Shown: piece by piece, positions 1 through 8,678 of the stretch
Numbering within the stretch: the stretch's first letter is position 1
Layout: each line of letters starts with the position of its first letter
Assembly (NCBI RefSeq): GCF_000346505.1
Contig: NZ_ANOH01000144.1
Span: forward strand, 1-35,368
Direction: 5' to 3'
DNA: 35,368 nt
Origin: Aporhodopirellula sallentina SM41
GTDB taxonomy: Bacteria; Planctomycetota; Planctomycetia; Pirellulales; Pirellulaceae
Translations under genes and position numbers: made by a program
The notes under the pieces: model-generated
The model's database searches: none
Told to the model about the DNA's origin: nothing
What the model saw: only the letters and a program-made list of their open reading frames with translations

Positions 1-324
1 ACTGCTGTTGAGTAGCGTCGCAAGAAGGACCGCGACGAGATCAGCAGCCAACAATCCCACGATTACCTTGGGGGAGGGAACCGTCTTGGCGTTCGCGATT
101 TCGCTGCGACGACTCCAAAACAACCAAGCAATCACACCGAGCACTAACGGGAAGTACTGGTAGTGTCCCTGGCTCCACAAGCGAGGGAAATATTTCAGTG
201 CGATTGCGAAATGCGAACACGCAACGAGAGCGAGCAAGCACCACACCGTGGTGCCTCCGCCAACGGATTTGCTGGGGCCTGTTGTGATTGATTCGCCTGT
301 GTCAGCAATGGTTTGAGTTGCCAT
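1..324 (-). CDS. Exosortase family membrane protein, probably XrtU type (N-terminal 108 residues; runs off the window)
   Basis: Reading leftwards from the ATG at 324 the frame stays open to base 1, giving 108 residues of an incomplete protein. After a polar start of about 27 residues come two hydrophobic segments, about residues 29-45 and 57-69, and a third beginning near 88. Between the first two lies LWSQGHYQYFPLVLG, which resembles the conserved exosortase pattern of a Trp followed by a His/Tyr-rich loop before the second helix. Exosortases are multi-pass inner-membrane Cys proteases/transpeptidases that process proteins with a C-terminal sorting signal, and they usually sit beside exopolysaccharide genes, as here. 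The catalytic Cys, Arg and His would lie outside the window. Planctomycetes carry the XrtU type, so that subtype is inferred from the likely host. The start is 62 bases after the stop of the upstream GT4 gene. Confidence 0.65.
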   Translation of the reverse strand, partial: MATQTIADTGESITTGPSKSVGGGTTVWCLLALVACSHFAIALKYFPRLWSQGHYQYFPLVLGVIAWLFWSRRSEIANAKTVPSPKVIVGLLAADLVAVLLATLLNSS

Positions 325-386
325 GAGTCTTCGAATTTGTCGATAGGGGGACAGGGAATGTGTTGCGAGAGATCAAAGTGGGGTTT

Positions 387-1751
387 CTATGCCACGCTCA
401 ATCGACGAGCGGTGTTTTCGATGATGAGATCGGTTTCGCGAAGTCGGTCTTCAATGCGGAATCGTTTTGCGGCGTCCTGGTAACCCGCGTCCGCGAACGA
501 GCGAGCTAACTCGGGATCAGACAACAATCGTGTGATGGATCGGGCAAGAGCCTCGGAATCGCCCGGCGTTGTCAGCAGGCCGGTTTGTTCGTGTAGCACG
601 ATTTCCGCGGCACCACCGGCATTGGCAGCGATAACGGGCGTTTTGGATAACAGACCTTCCACGACGACACGCCCAAACGGTTCCGGCGCGGTGGAACAAT
701 GAACCACGATGTCGACGGCACGCATCAACGTTGCAATCTCATCACGAAAGCCTAAAAAGTGCACCCGGCCTTTTGTCTCGGGACGCTCGGCAGCAATATG
801 CAATTGCTCGACGTATTCGGATTCACCGAACATCGCATCGCCGACGAGCAAAAGATGTGCGGTAGGAGTTTTCGCGATGGCTTCTATCGCGATGTGTTGC
901 CCTTTCCACGGTGATAGTCTTCCGAATACCGCGACCAATGGGGTGTTGCCGGTAATCGGGAGGCTACTGTTTTTGTTGTACTCGGTTTCGTTGATCTCGT
1001 TTTCCTTGTTCAGCGAGGCAACGAGCTTCCCACGCGTGTCACGAGCCTGACTGTCGCCGACTTCGAATTGGGTAATGTCGAATCCGTTGTGAACGATGGT
1101 CACCTTGCGGGAATCGCCCCCCGCATCGGCGAACGCTGCAGCGGTTGCTTCTGAGTTGGCAATCACATGTTTCGAAAGCCGGTTTGCGAACGTGGTGAGT
1201 AGACGCAGGTTCGAGCCACTGAAATGATCGGTCGAGAGAATGTCGTGGAGGTGATAGATCGTCGGACGACGCGCGATCTTGCCAGCAATCGCTGAGACGA
1301 TGAATGCTTTCGGAGTATTGGCGTAAATCGCATCGTATTCTCTGGCTCGGGAAGCCACGCGTTGAATGAGTGATGCCATTCCGCGAACCGCAGAAAGCTT
1401 TTGTGCCACGCCGCTGTCTTTTCGTAGGGTCGCTGCGCGAGAGGAGATCGGGAGGACTTCCGTCGCCACTCCACCTTCGACGAGTAGTTCACGAAACGGG
1501 CCGTCTTGGAACAGCACGACGCGGTCATCCCCGTTGCGGCGTGCCACCAAATCGTAAAGACACAGTTCTGCACCCCCGAGTTGTCCCGTTTGGTCGACGA
1601 ACAGTACTCGTGGTTTGGGTTGCATCGTATCGTCTAACGGGTTGGGAGCTCGCCCAGCGGAGGCTGTGAACGTTGGTCCGGAGTGGGGCGAGTTGCCGTG
1701 TTGAGTTCGATGGAGGTCCGTCATTTCAACGCACTGCTTCGCGATAGACAT
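387..1751 (-). CDS. Glycosyltransferase family 4 (GT-B fold)
   Basis: This is a predicted cytoplasmic glycosyltransferase adding a sugar from a nucleotide donor to the growing polysaccharide; donor and acceptor cannot be read from the sequence. Counting from the 1751 start, the acceptor-side domain has the N-terminal GT4 signature GQLGGAE at about residues 56-62. The donor domain has VFGRLSPWKGQ near 275-285 and the E-x7-E motif EPFGRVVVE at 357-365. The start is uncertain. The ATG at 1751 overlaps the previous gene by 26 bases. The ATG at 1724 gives TGA-A-ATG with the upstream stop. The ATG at 1625 begins directly at the domain (MQPKPRVLFVD). None has a clear Shine-Dalgarno sequence; I favour 1724 on spacing but report the full open frame. 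It is the last glycosyltransferase before the exosortase. Confidence 0.9.
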   Translation of the reverse strand: MSIAKQCVEMTDLHRTQHGNSPHSGPTFTASAGRAPNPLDDTMQPKPRVLFVDQTGQLGGAELCLYDLVARRNGDDRVVLFQDGPFRELLVEGGVATEVLPISSRAATLRKDSGVAQKLSAVRGMASLIQRVASRAREYDAIYANTPKAFIVSAIAGKIARRPTIYHLHDILSTDHFSGSNLRLLTTFANRLSKHVIANSEATAAAFADAGGDSRKVTIVHNGFDITQFEVGDSQARDTRGKLVASLNKENEINETEYNKNSSLPITGNTPLVAVFGRLSPWKGQHIAIEAIAKTPTAHLLLVGDAMFGESEYVEQLHIAAERPETKGRVHFLGFRDEIATLMRAVDIVVHCSTAPEPFGRVVVEGLLSKTPVIAANAGGAAEIVLHEQTGLLTTPGDSEALARSITRLLSDPELARSFADAGYQDAAKRFRIEDRLRETDLIIENTARRLSVA

Positions 1752-2916
1752 CGAGCAGCTTGGGCGAGATTACCGTCCAATCAAAATTTTCTCGCACGTA
1801 ATCCTTGCATTGCTGATCACTGGGAAGGCGTCGGTCACCGGCTAACGCCTGAATGATTCCGTCTGCGATTGCGGTCGACGACTTGTCCTCCACTGTCAAG
1901 TCTTTGCTAAGGCCATCGACGACCTCAGGGAGCGAGCCAACTGGCGTCACGAGCGCGGGAGTTCCGGCCGCCATCGACTCGATGACGACAAGGCCGAACC
2001 CCTCCAACTCCTGCGTAGGGACGATCGAAACGTCCGCCGCGCAATATGCCAGCGAAAGCTCTTCTTCCGGAATGAATCCGAGTAGTTGCACGTTGTCATG
2101 CAGTCCGAGATCTGCAACGCGTTGTTGGAGTTGCTGCTTCATCGGACCGGAGCCGCCGATCATTAGCAGGAGATCCGGGTGTTTCGATACCACGGCGGGC
2201 AACGCCTCGAGAAGTACGTCAACACCCACGCGTCGCACGAGTCGACGGACGGTCAAAGCAATCGGTCGATCGGTTGGCCAATTCAACAACGCTCTCGCAT
2301 GCAGCCGCGACATTTTCGGGTCGGCCTTGTTTGCGTCGATGCCCCCCGGGACAACGCAAACGCGATCCGCATCCACATCGTATTTCTCGACGGCAATGTT
2401 TTTGAAGAATGTCGATAGGGTGATGACGCGAGATGCGGACTGATAGGAGCGTCGTTCGGTGCGCCGCTGGACGATCGTCTTCCACCACGGTGCTCCTTCT
2501 ACCGATGCCTCGTCGGCCCACGGGCCGTGGAAGTGGACGACGCCCGTTTTCGGGCATTTGCGTCCTGCTAGCGAAGCACCGACCGATGCGTGATGCGAGA
2601 TCATCAGAAAGGGATCACCCGAGTGTCGTTCGCTAGCTAGCTTGCACAGATTGGCGAGTTTCTGACGTCGCGGTTGGTCCTGGGACGCGAACGCGACGAC
2701 GTTGTAGTTCGCGTCGGAAGTGATCGGTGTACGGCTCTGAACCCACGCGGTTACCGCTTCTCCAGCGTTGGCGTGTGCGGTGCAAACGCCGTGTTGATAT
2801 CGTTCGAGACCACCCCCGCGATCACCAATCCAACCGAGTCCGAGGTGAATCATCTCAGGCAATTTCGGCAATGGAGTCGAACGCTCCATTTTCGGTTCTA
2901 GTAGAGTCTGAGACAT
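1726..2916 (-). CDS. Glycosyltransferase family 4 (GT-B fold)
   Basis: The 396-residue protein has the length and layout of a single-domain-pair GT4 enzyme. An N-terminal GGGLERY segment at about residues 34-40 fits the acceptor-side glycine loop. The donor site carries EGFGLVVIE at 305-313, followed by SMAAGTPALVTPVGSLPEVV, the usual GT4 C-terminal signature with both glutamates. IGGSGPMKQQL near 253-263 is the typical strand-loop before it. No membrane segment is apparent, so it should act at the cytoplasmic face. A second ATG at codon 10 (MERSTPL) could be the start. It is 75 bases downstream of the previous GT4 and abuts or overlaps the next one, consistent with co-transcription. The sugar transferred is unknown. 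Confidence 0.9.
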   Translation of the reverse strand: MSQTLLEPKMERSTPLPKLPEMIHLGLGWIGDRGGGLERYQHGVCTAHANAGEAVTAWVQSRTPITSDANYNVVAFASQDQPRRQKLANLCKLASERHSGDPFLMISHHASVGASLAGRKCPKTGVVHFHGPWADEASVEGAPWWKTIVQRRTERRSYQSASRVITLSTFFKNIAVEKYDVDADRVCVVPGGIDANKADPKMSRLHARALLNWPTDRPIALTVRRLVRRVGVDVLLEALPAVVSKHPDLLLMIGGSGPMKQQLQQRVADLGLHDNVQLLGFIPEEELSLAYCAADVSIVPTQELEGFGLVVIESMAAGTPALVTPVGSLPEVVDGLSKDLTVEDKSSTAIADGIIQALAGDRRLPSDQQCKDYVRENFDWTVISPKLLDVYREAVR

Positions 2917-2991
2917 TGAGTGAGGAATGAATTTGGGGACAACTGAACGAAAACAAGCGTCTTCGGTAGAAATCGGACGCCGGATTGCGAA

Positions 2992-4125
2992 CTATTTCAC
3001 GACACTTTCGACCGCCGTGGCGAATTGATCGGCAAGAACGGGCAGTGCGTATTTTTCATGGACGTACGCGTGCCCTGATTCAGCCATTTCGCAACGCGCG
3101 TCGGTATCCGAGATCATGCGCCGAAGAGCCTCGGCACATGATTCTGGATTGGCTTCGCGAAAGGCGATGCCACCTCCAGTTTTCTGAATGATTGTCGGGA
3201 TCTCACCGGAGTCCGATCCCACGACTGGTGTTCCGCAAGCCATTGATTCAACAAGGACACGACCAAATTGCTCCTTCCAATTCGCTCGTGTCTCCGACGG
3301 CAACAGCAAACAATCGACTGATTCAAAGAAGCGGGCGACCTCATGGTGCGGTACAAAGCCACGCCATTCGACGCGCTCTGCCACGCGGTATTTTTCAAAC
3401 GCGGCTTTCACCTGCGGTTCATAAGGACCTGCGCCGATCATGATCAATTGCCAGTCCAAGTCAGCGATCTTTCCGAGTGCCGCGGCTAGATTGACGAGCC
3501 CCTTCTCTTCGACAACTCGGCCCACGAATGCAAACCGGAACGCTCGCGAACTCGCGTCGCGATGACGTTTCGTGATGGATTCGGTTGCGTGGTATTTTTC
3601 CGGATCAAAGCCTAGCGGAAGTATCGTGGACGGGCCTTGGTACCCCTTCTCTCGATGGACTTCGTCAACGGCGTGTGTGATAGGGAAGAAGAACTTGCTG
3701 TTGCGATAGACCCATGATTCAGATTGTCGAAACGGAATCGGATATCGTTTCGACAAGTTTTGGCAGGAGAAAAAGCCGAAAGGAAGCTCGCCGTTTTGTT
3801 TCGCGGCTCGGCACCACTGGATCGTCGACAACGCATACGCCTCATTGTGTGCGTAGACTACGTCTGGGGAGATCTTCTTCAACAGCGCACCTGCTCGCAT
3901 GCGGTAGGCATGCAGCGGCACGCTGCCGTTATTGATCACCGGTGCCGAAACGAGGCTCGCGTCAAAGGTTGGATACAGCTCGGCATCCATGAACTTTCCA
4001 TACTCGTTTTTCCATCGCTGAGGCAGAACCATCGTGACCTGCCAACCATGTTTCTTGGCGGCGAGCGAGAACATGTGTTGGTTCTGAGGTAACGCACACG
4101 CGTGGCTTACAATGACTACTTTCAT
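2992..4125 (-). CDS. Glycosyltransferase family 4 (GT-B fold)
   Basis: The 377-residue protein begins directly with a first Rossmann strand (MKVVIVSHAC), so the start at 4125 is well supported. GPxEPQ-type residues lie at about 232-238 in the donor domain, preceded by FAFVGRVVEEKG near 198-209. The E-x7-E signature is EQFGRVLVE at 285-293, followed by SMACGTPVVGSDSGEIP. The usual acidic/Phe-Gly pair of the nucleotide-sugar pocket is kept, so the enzyme should be active. It starts 8 bases after the stop of the upstream GT4, indicating one operon. The sequence does not tell which sugar is used. Confidence 0.9.
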   Translation of the reverse strand: MKVVIVSHACALPQNQHMFSLAAKKHGWQVTMVLPQRWKNEYGKFMDAELYPTFDASLVSAPVINNGSVPLHAYRMRAGALLKKISPDVVYAHNEAYALSTIQWCRAAKQNGELPFGFFSCQNLSKRYPIPFRQSESWVYRNSKFFFPITHAVDEVHREKGYQGPSTILPLGFDPEKYHATESITKRHRDASSRAFRFAFVGRVVEEKGLVNLAAALGKIADLDWQLIMIGAGPYEPQVKAAFEKYRVAERVEWRGFVPHHEVARFFESVDCLLLPSETRANWKEQFGRVLVESMACGTPVVGSDSGEIPTIIQKTGGGIAFREANPESCAEALRRMISDTDARCEMAESGHAYVHEKYALPVLADQFATAVESVVK

Positions 4126-4133
4126 GGCGTCAC

Positions 4134-5417
4134 CTAGAATGCATGGTTGTAAGCTACGGACGACTCGAGAAGCTCAGCACGCTGCCGAATCAGCTCGTTG
4201 TAGACCGACAATGTCTTGTCCGTGATGACGTCCCACGAAAACTCTTGTTCGACGAGTTGCCGTGCCGCAGCCCCTTGGCGAGCAACACGTTCAGGCGAAG
4301 CGGCGTATTCTTCGATCGTCTTCGCGATTTCGTCAGGATCTCGCGGAATGATCTGACCGGTCTTGTGGCTGCCGACTAATTCTTCGGCGCCGCTGACGTC
4401 GGGCATCAAAACGGGTAGTCCGGCAGCGGCAGCTTCGATCGTCGCCAAACTGAAAGCTTCGTATGCGGTCGGAAAGACGAAAACGTCTCCGGCGGCGTAG
4501 TAGCGATGAACGTCGGTGCGGAAGCCAGCGAATTGCACGCGTTCGGTCAAGCCGAGTTTGTGCGATAACTGTTTCACGGGGGCTCCCGCGCGATCGTGGC
4601 CAACGACGAGGAGTTTGATCGCGTTGGAGTCAATCTTTGCGAAGGCTTCCAAGAGTAGGTCCAGTCCTTTTCGACGCCAATCTCCACCGCTGAACAGCAC
4701 AACAAAATCCTTCTCGTCGAGGTTGTGTGAGCGACGAACTTCGGAGCGATGTTGTGTTCGGTTGTCGGGCGAGAAACGATGCAAGTCCGCACCATTGGGA
4801 ACCACAACCACGTTGTCGTGTGATTGGTTCCTTCGCGGGTTATCGCTGGGGGTTCGCGGATCGAGCACGTTCGAGTTCAGTGATTGGGGGCGAGCGGAGG
4901 GGGACTGACATTCCGGGTAGGTCTCCAACAATTCCTGCTTTGTGCCAAGCGATACAGGCAGGAATGCACGGGGACCACGAGGGCTCGCGTATTTGTAACT
5001 TTCGCGTTCAGCAGAAACGACGAAGTTGTCGTAAGTCTTGTGTGAAATCTTTCGTGCCCAACTCGCAGACTGGTCTGCGTTAACGAGTGCCATCTGGTGC
5101 ATCTTGACGGGATGCACCGTCTGAATCGCATAGACGTCCGCTTTGGATGTATTCGGGCCAGGGGAATGGATGATGTCGTAGTCGTATCGCTCAATGTTGC
5201 GATCAACTAACCATTTGAACGAAGCAAAATCCCCGACTTCGGGGCGTCGCGGACCGCGTACTTCGATCCAATTGATGTGCGATAGGTCAACATCTTCAAT
5301 CGTTCGTGCCCACAGATCAACGTCATGTTCGACAGCCAATCTTTCGGCCACCTCTAGGATGGCCCGCGACGTGCCTTCACGGCGATTGGCGTTGATAATG
5401 GAGAACGCGATTCGCAT
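4134..5417 (-). CDS. Glycosyltransferase family 4 (GT-B fold)
   Basis: The 427-residue protein opens with MRIAFSIINANRREGTSR, the first strand and acceptor loop of a GT4 enzyme. The donor domain shows LFSGGDWRRKGLDLLLEAF near 241-259 and the E-x7-E segment EAFSLATIE at 320-328, followed by AAAAGLPVLMPDVSGAEELV. An insertion rich in Ser, Pro, Asn and Arg at about 170-202 sits just before the inter-domain VVVVPNGADL strand. It looks like a disordered loop and is longer than in the neighbouring GT4 proteins. There is a 36-base gap to the upstream acetyltransferase gene. Family assignment is firm; substrate is unknown. Confidence 0.9.
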   Translation of the reverse strand: MRIAFSIINANRREGTSRAILEVAERLAVEHDVDLWARTIEDVDLSHINWIEVRGPRRPEVGDFASFKWLVDRNIERYDYDIIHSPGPNTSKADVYAIQTVHPVKMHQMALVNADQSASWARKISHKTYDNFVVSAERESYKYASPRGPRAFLPVSLGTKQELLETYPECQSPSARPQSLNSNVLDPRTPSDNPRRNQSHDNVVVVPNGADLHRFSPDNRTQHRSEVRRSHNLDEKDFVVLFSGGDWRRKGLDLLLEAFAKIDSNAIKLLVVGHDRAGAPVKQLSHKLGLTERVQFAGFRTDVHRYYAAGDVFVFPTAYEAFSLATIEAAAAGLPVLMPDVSGAEELVGSHKTGQIIPRDPDEIAKTIEEYAASPERVARQGAAARQLVEQEFSWDVITDKTLSVYNELIRQRAELLESSVAYNHAF

Positions 5418-5453
5418 CAGACAGATCCTCGAGATGAAAGAAGCCGCGTCAAT

Positions 5454-5942
5454 TCAACACGCGATGGGCGAATGTGATATCGCAGCGGTATCGTCATCGC
5501 GGTACTTTTGAATGCGTGCAGGAACTCCCACCATGACCGCGCCGGGGGGAACGTCACGCGTGACAACAGCGCCGGCCCCAATGATGGCGTCATCCCCTAT
5601 GGTGAGTTTTGTGTTTGACCGCGGCATGATGACGGAGTTGACACCAAGTGTTACGCGATCGCCGATGTGAACCCCGTCGGGGCTATCGAGAGCAGTCTCA
5701 CCAGCAATGGTCACGTGGTGATAGATCCGGCAATCGTCACCAATGGTGACGTTGGGGTGGATGACAACACCGAGTGCGTAGTGTTCGAGAATCAAGTTTT
5801 CGCCGACCGTCGCTTCACATGGCAAAAGCGCCCGATGAAGAAAATAGTTGACAATCTTCACGAGCCGAGCGGTGCGGCGCATGTCATGGCGATGCAACCG
5901 TCGACTCAACCGCCAGAAAAATTCAGGAGAGCGAATTCGCAT
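5454..5942 (-). CDS. Left-handed beta-helix (hexapeptide) acetyltransferase, serine-acetyltransferase-like
   Basis: This 162-residue protein is dominated by hexapeptide repeats, from about ATVGENLILEHYALGVVIHP through IYHHVTIAG, GVNSVIMP and GDDAIIGAGAVVTRDVPPGA, ending in the typical cap VMVGVPARI. It resembles the C-terminal domain of CysE-type and WcaB-type O-acetyltransferases, which form trimers and use acetyl-CoA. In this setting it probably acetylates a sugar hydroxyl. I chose the ATG at 5942 (MRIRSPEFFWRLSRRLH). The open frame extends to 6050, but those 36 codons lie inside the upstream ligase-like gene in another frame and look like a shadow. With this start the two genes overlap by 20 bases. 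Confidence 0.85.
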   Translation of the reverse strand: MRIRSPEFFWRLSRRLHRHDMRRTARLVKIVNYFLHRALLPCEATVGENLILEHYALGVVIHPNVTIGDDCRIYHHVTIAGETALDSPDGVHIGDRVTLGVNSVIMPRSNTKLTIGDDAIIGAGAVVTRDVPPGAVMVGVPARIQKYRDDDTAAISHSPIAC

Positions 5943-7335
5943 ATTGCTGCGGCGGGATTGGCGAACCAAATTGGGAAAGGTCAAACTCGTCGTGTTCCAG
6001 ATCGGATTCTGCCTCGTCGTCGGCCATCTCTTCCTCCAGTGCCAAGTCATAGAGCCCTAAGCAATGGCCTGCCAGCACCCAAAAGAAAGTTGCCGTGAAC
6101 ATCCAGTCGCCTGAAAACAACGCCACCATACCGGAGATAAACCAAGCCCGGAAGAGACGCACATTGGCATCATCCATTTCAGATTGGACGAGATCGCTCG
6201 ATCTTTTCCACAGTTTATAAAGAAGGATCACGATCATAAAAAATCCTATCCAACCAAACGTTCGAAGAGTTTGTATGTATCCGGTACTATCGCCGGAACC
6301 GCCACGATTTGCTTTCCCGACGCGTTGAGCGAGTCCGTGAGAACCAATTCCCAGCCCGAAGGGCTCTTGCAGCGAACTCTTCAGCGTTGTTTTTATGAGG
6401 AATAGTCGTATCTTGAAAGATCCATCATTTTGAATGGCTCCAATAGTTGAAACGCGGGATGTAATTTTCTCGGCGCTAGGCAGTCTACTTAATATCGAAG
6501 GGCCAATCGCAGCGACGAGTAGTGCGAGTATCGCTATAGGCAGAATGGCAGTACCGCGATTAATTAGCGGGAAAACAATCACTGCGAGTGCTGTCCAAAT
6601 CACCACCGTGCGCGAGTAAGTTAGCAACATGGCCGTTGCGACCAAGGCAATTGTGGGCCATCGGAATACCCCCAGCGTTTTTGGGCGAAGTAGCAATAAA
6701 ATCAAACCACCGCATAGGTACGATGCCGCAGGACCTCGTTCAGCCATTGTAGAGAATAGTGTCATCTCCGTTGGTTTGAGATTGCCTAGGTAGCCCTCAA
6801 ATCCAACTGCACGTACCCAAAAAGCGTCCCATGGGGGAATTGTATAGTATTGGTATATGCCATACGCTGCGACAACTGCTGTCGAGAAGGCGACGCTGTT
6901 GCTCCATCGGCTGAGCACCGATGGTTCCTTTGCATGCATCGCTGCATACCCTAGCAACCCGATGGGGGCAATGTACTCACCTAGTGCATAGACTGCGCCC
7001 AGTCGTACATTGACAAGACCTATGAAGAACGCCCCCAGAACTGCCAATCCGTAGATCCAAAGTGTCTCGGACGTAGCCTGCCCTAGCCGTCGGCGGGTAT
7101 TGAGGTGTAGCAGTACGACAAGTGTCGCTAGTCCGCAAACAATGATAGGCGTTAAGCTGATCAGTGAATATTTGTCGAAGTATCCATTTTGGTAGTCCAC
7201 CATTCGCCGCACGCCGCGATTCAACGCGACTACGAAAAACAGATAGTCGACCAACCAGTTCGAGTTGCGTAGAGCCAGCAGAATGGCGGGCGCGCAAATG
7301 GCAGTTGCTACCATCAGCGTTATTGGGCTAGACAT
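5923..7335 (-). CDS. O-antigen ligase/polymerase-like (Wzy_C/WaaL family) membrane protein
   Basis: The 470-residue protein has roughly ten to twelve hydrophobic segments. It contains MLLTYSRTVVIWTALAVIV at about residues 237-255 (the TYSR segment is typical of the ligase family), a large soluble loop, and then EPFGLGIGSHG at about 324-334, the family's G-x-G-x-x-x-H type motif. Family members either polymerise lipid-linked repeat units (Wzy) or transfer finished glycans to an acceptor (WaaL-like ligases). With an ABC exporter in the same cluster, a ligase role is the more economical guess. The C-terminal tail (residues ~430-470) is strongly acidic. I placed the start at the ATG at 7335, which overlaps the upstream acyltransferase stop by 8 bases. 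The open frame reaches 7416, but the extra 27 residues are polar and shadow that gene. Confidence 0.8.
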   Translation of the reverse strand: MSSPITLMVATAICAPAILLALRNSNWLVDYLFFVVALNRGVRRMVDYQNGYFDKYSLISLTPIIVCGLATLVVLLHLNTRRRLGQATSETLWIYGLAVLGAFFIGLVNVRLGAVYALGEYIAPIGLLGYAAMHAKEPSVLSRWSNSVAFSTAVVAAYGIYQYYTIPPWDAFWVRAVGFEGYLGNLKPTEMTLFSTMAERGPAASYLCGGLILLLLRPKTLGVFRWPTIALVATAMLLTYSRTVVIWTALAVIVFPLINRGTAILPIAILALLVAAIGPSILSRLPSAEKITSRVSTIGAIQNDGSFKIRLFLIKTTLKSSLQEPFGLGIGSHGLAQRVGKANRGGSGDSTGYIQTLRTFGWIGFFMIVILLYKLWKRSSDLVQSEMDDANVRLFRAWFISGMVALFSGDWMFTATFFWVLAGHCLGLYDLALEEEMADDEAESDLEHDEFDLSQFGSPIPPQQYANSLS

Positions 7336-8380
7336 TTGATATGTTAGGTTGTGGGGCGGTGTTGGGCAACGACGAAGCGAGCCGGCGCGACCGAAGGTTT
7401 TGCAGAGGACGGTCAACGAGTTGCAATATTACTACGGCACCACCAAGGGCGACCGTAATATTGACACCCAACATCGTGAGGGAGTGCCACCAGGGGCCGT
7501 TCAGATCGACATGTGCGTAGTACCATTCGCGCGGCAACCAGTGGAACATGTACAGCGGGTACGAGAGGTCGCCAAGCCAGCGGTCCCAAGGGCTCGATCT
7601 TCTTCCTACCGTGTCCATCGCAAATGGAATTCCCGCGGAGACCAACAACACAAAATAGCCTGTCTGCAACCATGTCGCTGCGGTGGTCTCTTGCGATCCA
7701 CGCAACCAGACCAGTGAATGGGTTTCCGTAAACCCAAAGGTCAGCAGAATCAGGCAGCCCACCGTTGTCGCGCTCGCTGTGACCATGCCTGGAGTCGGAT
7801 GGAAGTCGAAACGCTCACAAAGACAGCCAACAGCGAAAATCCAGGCGAAAATGTCCAGTTTGGCTTCTTCAAACGATCTAATAATGCACAGACGCAAAAC
7901 CGACCAGCACAGAAGCGCGAGCACAAAGCATCCGGCATCGCGTTTTGACAAGCTTGCCATCCCCACGACGAGCAGAGGAGCGCAGAGGTAAAACTGCATT
8001 TCGACATCAAGCGACCAAGACGGCGGCAGCAACCGCGTGACTTGAGTTGAACCAGCGATTAAAGGCTGGGTAACCACCCATCTCCAATCCGAAATCGCGG
8101 CCGGATTGCCGACTCGGTATCCGGAAAGAGTTAAGATCACGGCGATAAGATGAACCGTCAAGAACACGGGGGCGAGACGCCACCAGCGGCTGGCCAGGAA
8201 TTCAGTGTAAGGCGCGTCGAGTTTCGCGTATTTTCTCCGCCACATTCTGGATATCCAAAATCCACTCAGCGCAAAAAACATCCCCACCGCCCAGGCACCT
8301 AACCGCAATGGAAAACTGTGGTGAATTACCACAAGCAACGCAAGGAAAAGACGAAACGTCCCAGGCTGCATCGAGCTCAT
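7328..8380 (-). CDS. Acyltransferase family 3 (AT3) membrane O-acyltransferase
   Basis: The 350-residue polytopic protein begins RLFLALLVVIHHSFPLRLG, the AT3 first helix with the conserved His pair (H20, H21) taken to be catalytic. It continues with GMFFALSGFWISRMW, which matches the family's second signature (F-x-x-S-G-F/Y). Ten or so hydrophobic helices follow. Such enzymes move acetyl or other short acyl groups across the membrane onto polysaccharide sugars. Alternative starts are codon 1 (8380) or codon 4 (8371); I keep the first. The start codon overlaps the stop of a 65-codon open frame in an ATGA arrangement. It is the first recognisable gene after a 298-base gap and may be served by its own promoter. 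Confidence 0.88.
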   Translation of the reverse strand: MSSMQPGTFRLFLALLVVIHHSFPLRLGAWAVGMFFALSGFWISRMWRRKYAKLDAPYTEFLASRWWRLAPVFLTVHLIAVILTLSGYRVGNPAAISDWRWVVTQPLIAGSTQVTRLLPPSWSLDVEMQFYLCAPLLVVGMASLSKRDAGCFVLALLCWSVLRLCIIRSFEEAKLDIFAWIFAVGCLCERFDFHPTPGMVTASATTVGCLILLTFGFTETHSLVWLRGSQETTAATWLQTGYFVLLVSAGIPFAMDTVGRRSSPWDRWLGDLSYPLYMFHWLPREWYYAHVDLNGPWWHSLTMLGVNITVALGGAVVILQLVDRPLQNLRSRRLASSLPNTAPQPNISNV

Positions 8381-8574
8381 TGTAATACAGCCAAAATTAC
8401 GAATAAAACAAGGCTTAGTAACAGAACGAACCCTGGGGGGCTGCTAAATAGGGCTTGTGCGAGAGGAAAGGCAGGATGCCATCCAGGACTTCGCAGAAAA
8501 GCCAAGGCTTCAACTGTCTTCACTGCCTTGGATGGTCGTTGTGCAGCACGTCGGGATGTCCGAAAGTAAATCAT
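8377..8574 (-). CDS. Possible small membrane protein, coupled to the acyltransferase gene
   Basis: This 65-codon frame is tentative. Its first half is basic and its last 20 residues or so are strongly hydrophobic (about FVLLLSLVLFVILAVLQ), enough for one membrane helix. Its TGA overlaps the ATG of the AT3 acyltransferase as ATGA, the arrangement seen at several certain gene junctions in this cluster. Against it, no family is recognised, no Shine-Dalgarno sequence is evident, and a possible terminator hairpin lies inside the frame. It fills most of an otherwise empty gap, so chance is a real alternative. Confidence 0.22.
   Translation of the reverse strand: MIYFRTSRRAAQRPSKAVKTVEALAFLRSPGWHPAFPLAQALFSSPPGFVLLLSLVLFVILAVLQ
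8497..8531 (-). terminator. Possible rho-independent terminator
   Basis: On the minus strand CCAAGGC (8531-8525) and GCCTTGG (8508-8502) can form a perfect 7-bp stem with a 16-base loop. It is followed, after one C, by four T residues (8500-8497). It lies about 150 bases beyond the stop of the GT4 gene that ends at 8679. The short stem, large loop and short T run make it weak. If real it would separate the transcription of the upstream GT4 from the AT3 gene. Confidence 0.25.
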
Positions 8575-8678
8575 TCAATCTTGGCATCTAAACACGTTAG
8601 CCTTCTCACGGGGGATTTTAGTGGTGGGAAGACGAGAGTAAAAATTTGCAATACACGCATAGTTCGTTTTAGATTCAA

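Noticed and set aside
41-244. 67-codon minus-strand frame at the left edge
   Set aside because: The exosortase frame covers the same bases, is open for the whole 324 bases and has recognisable membrane helices; this one is its shadow.
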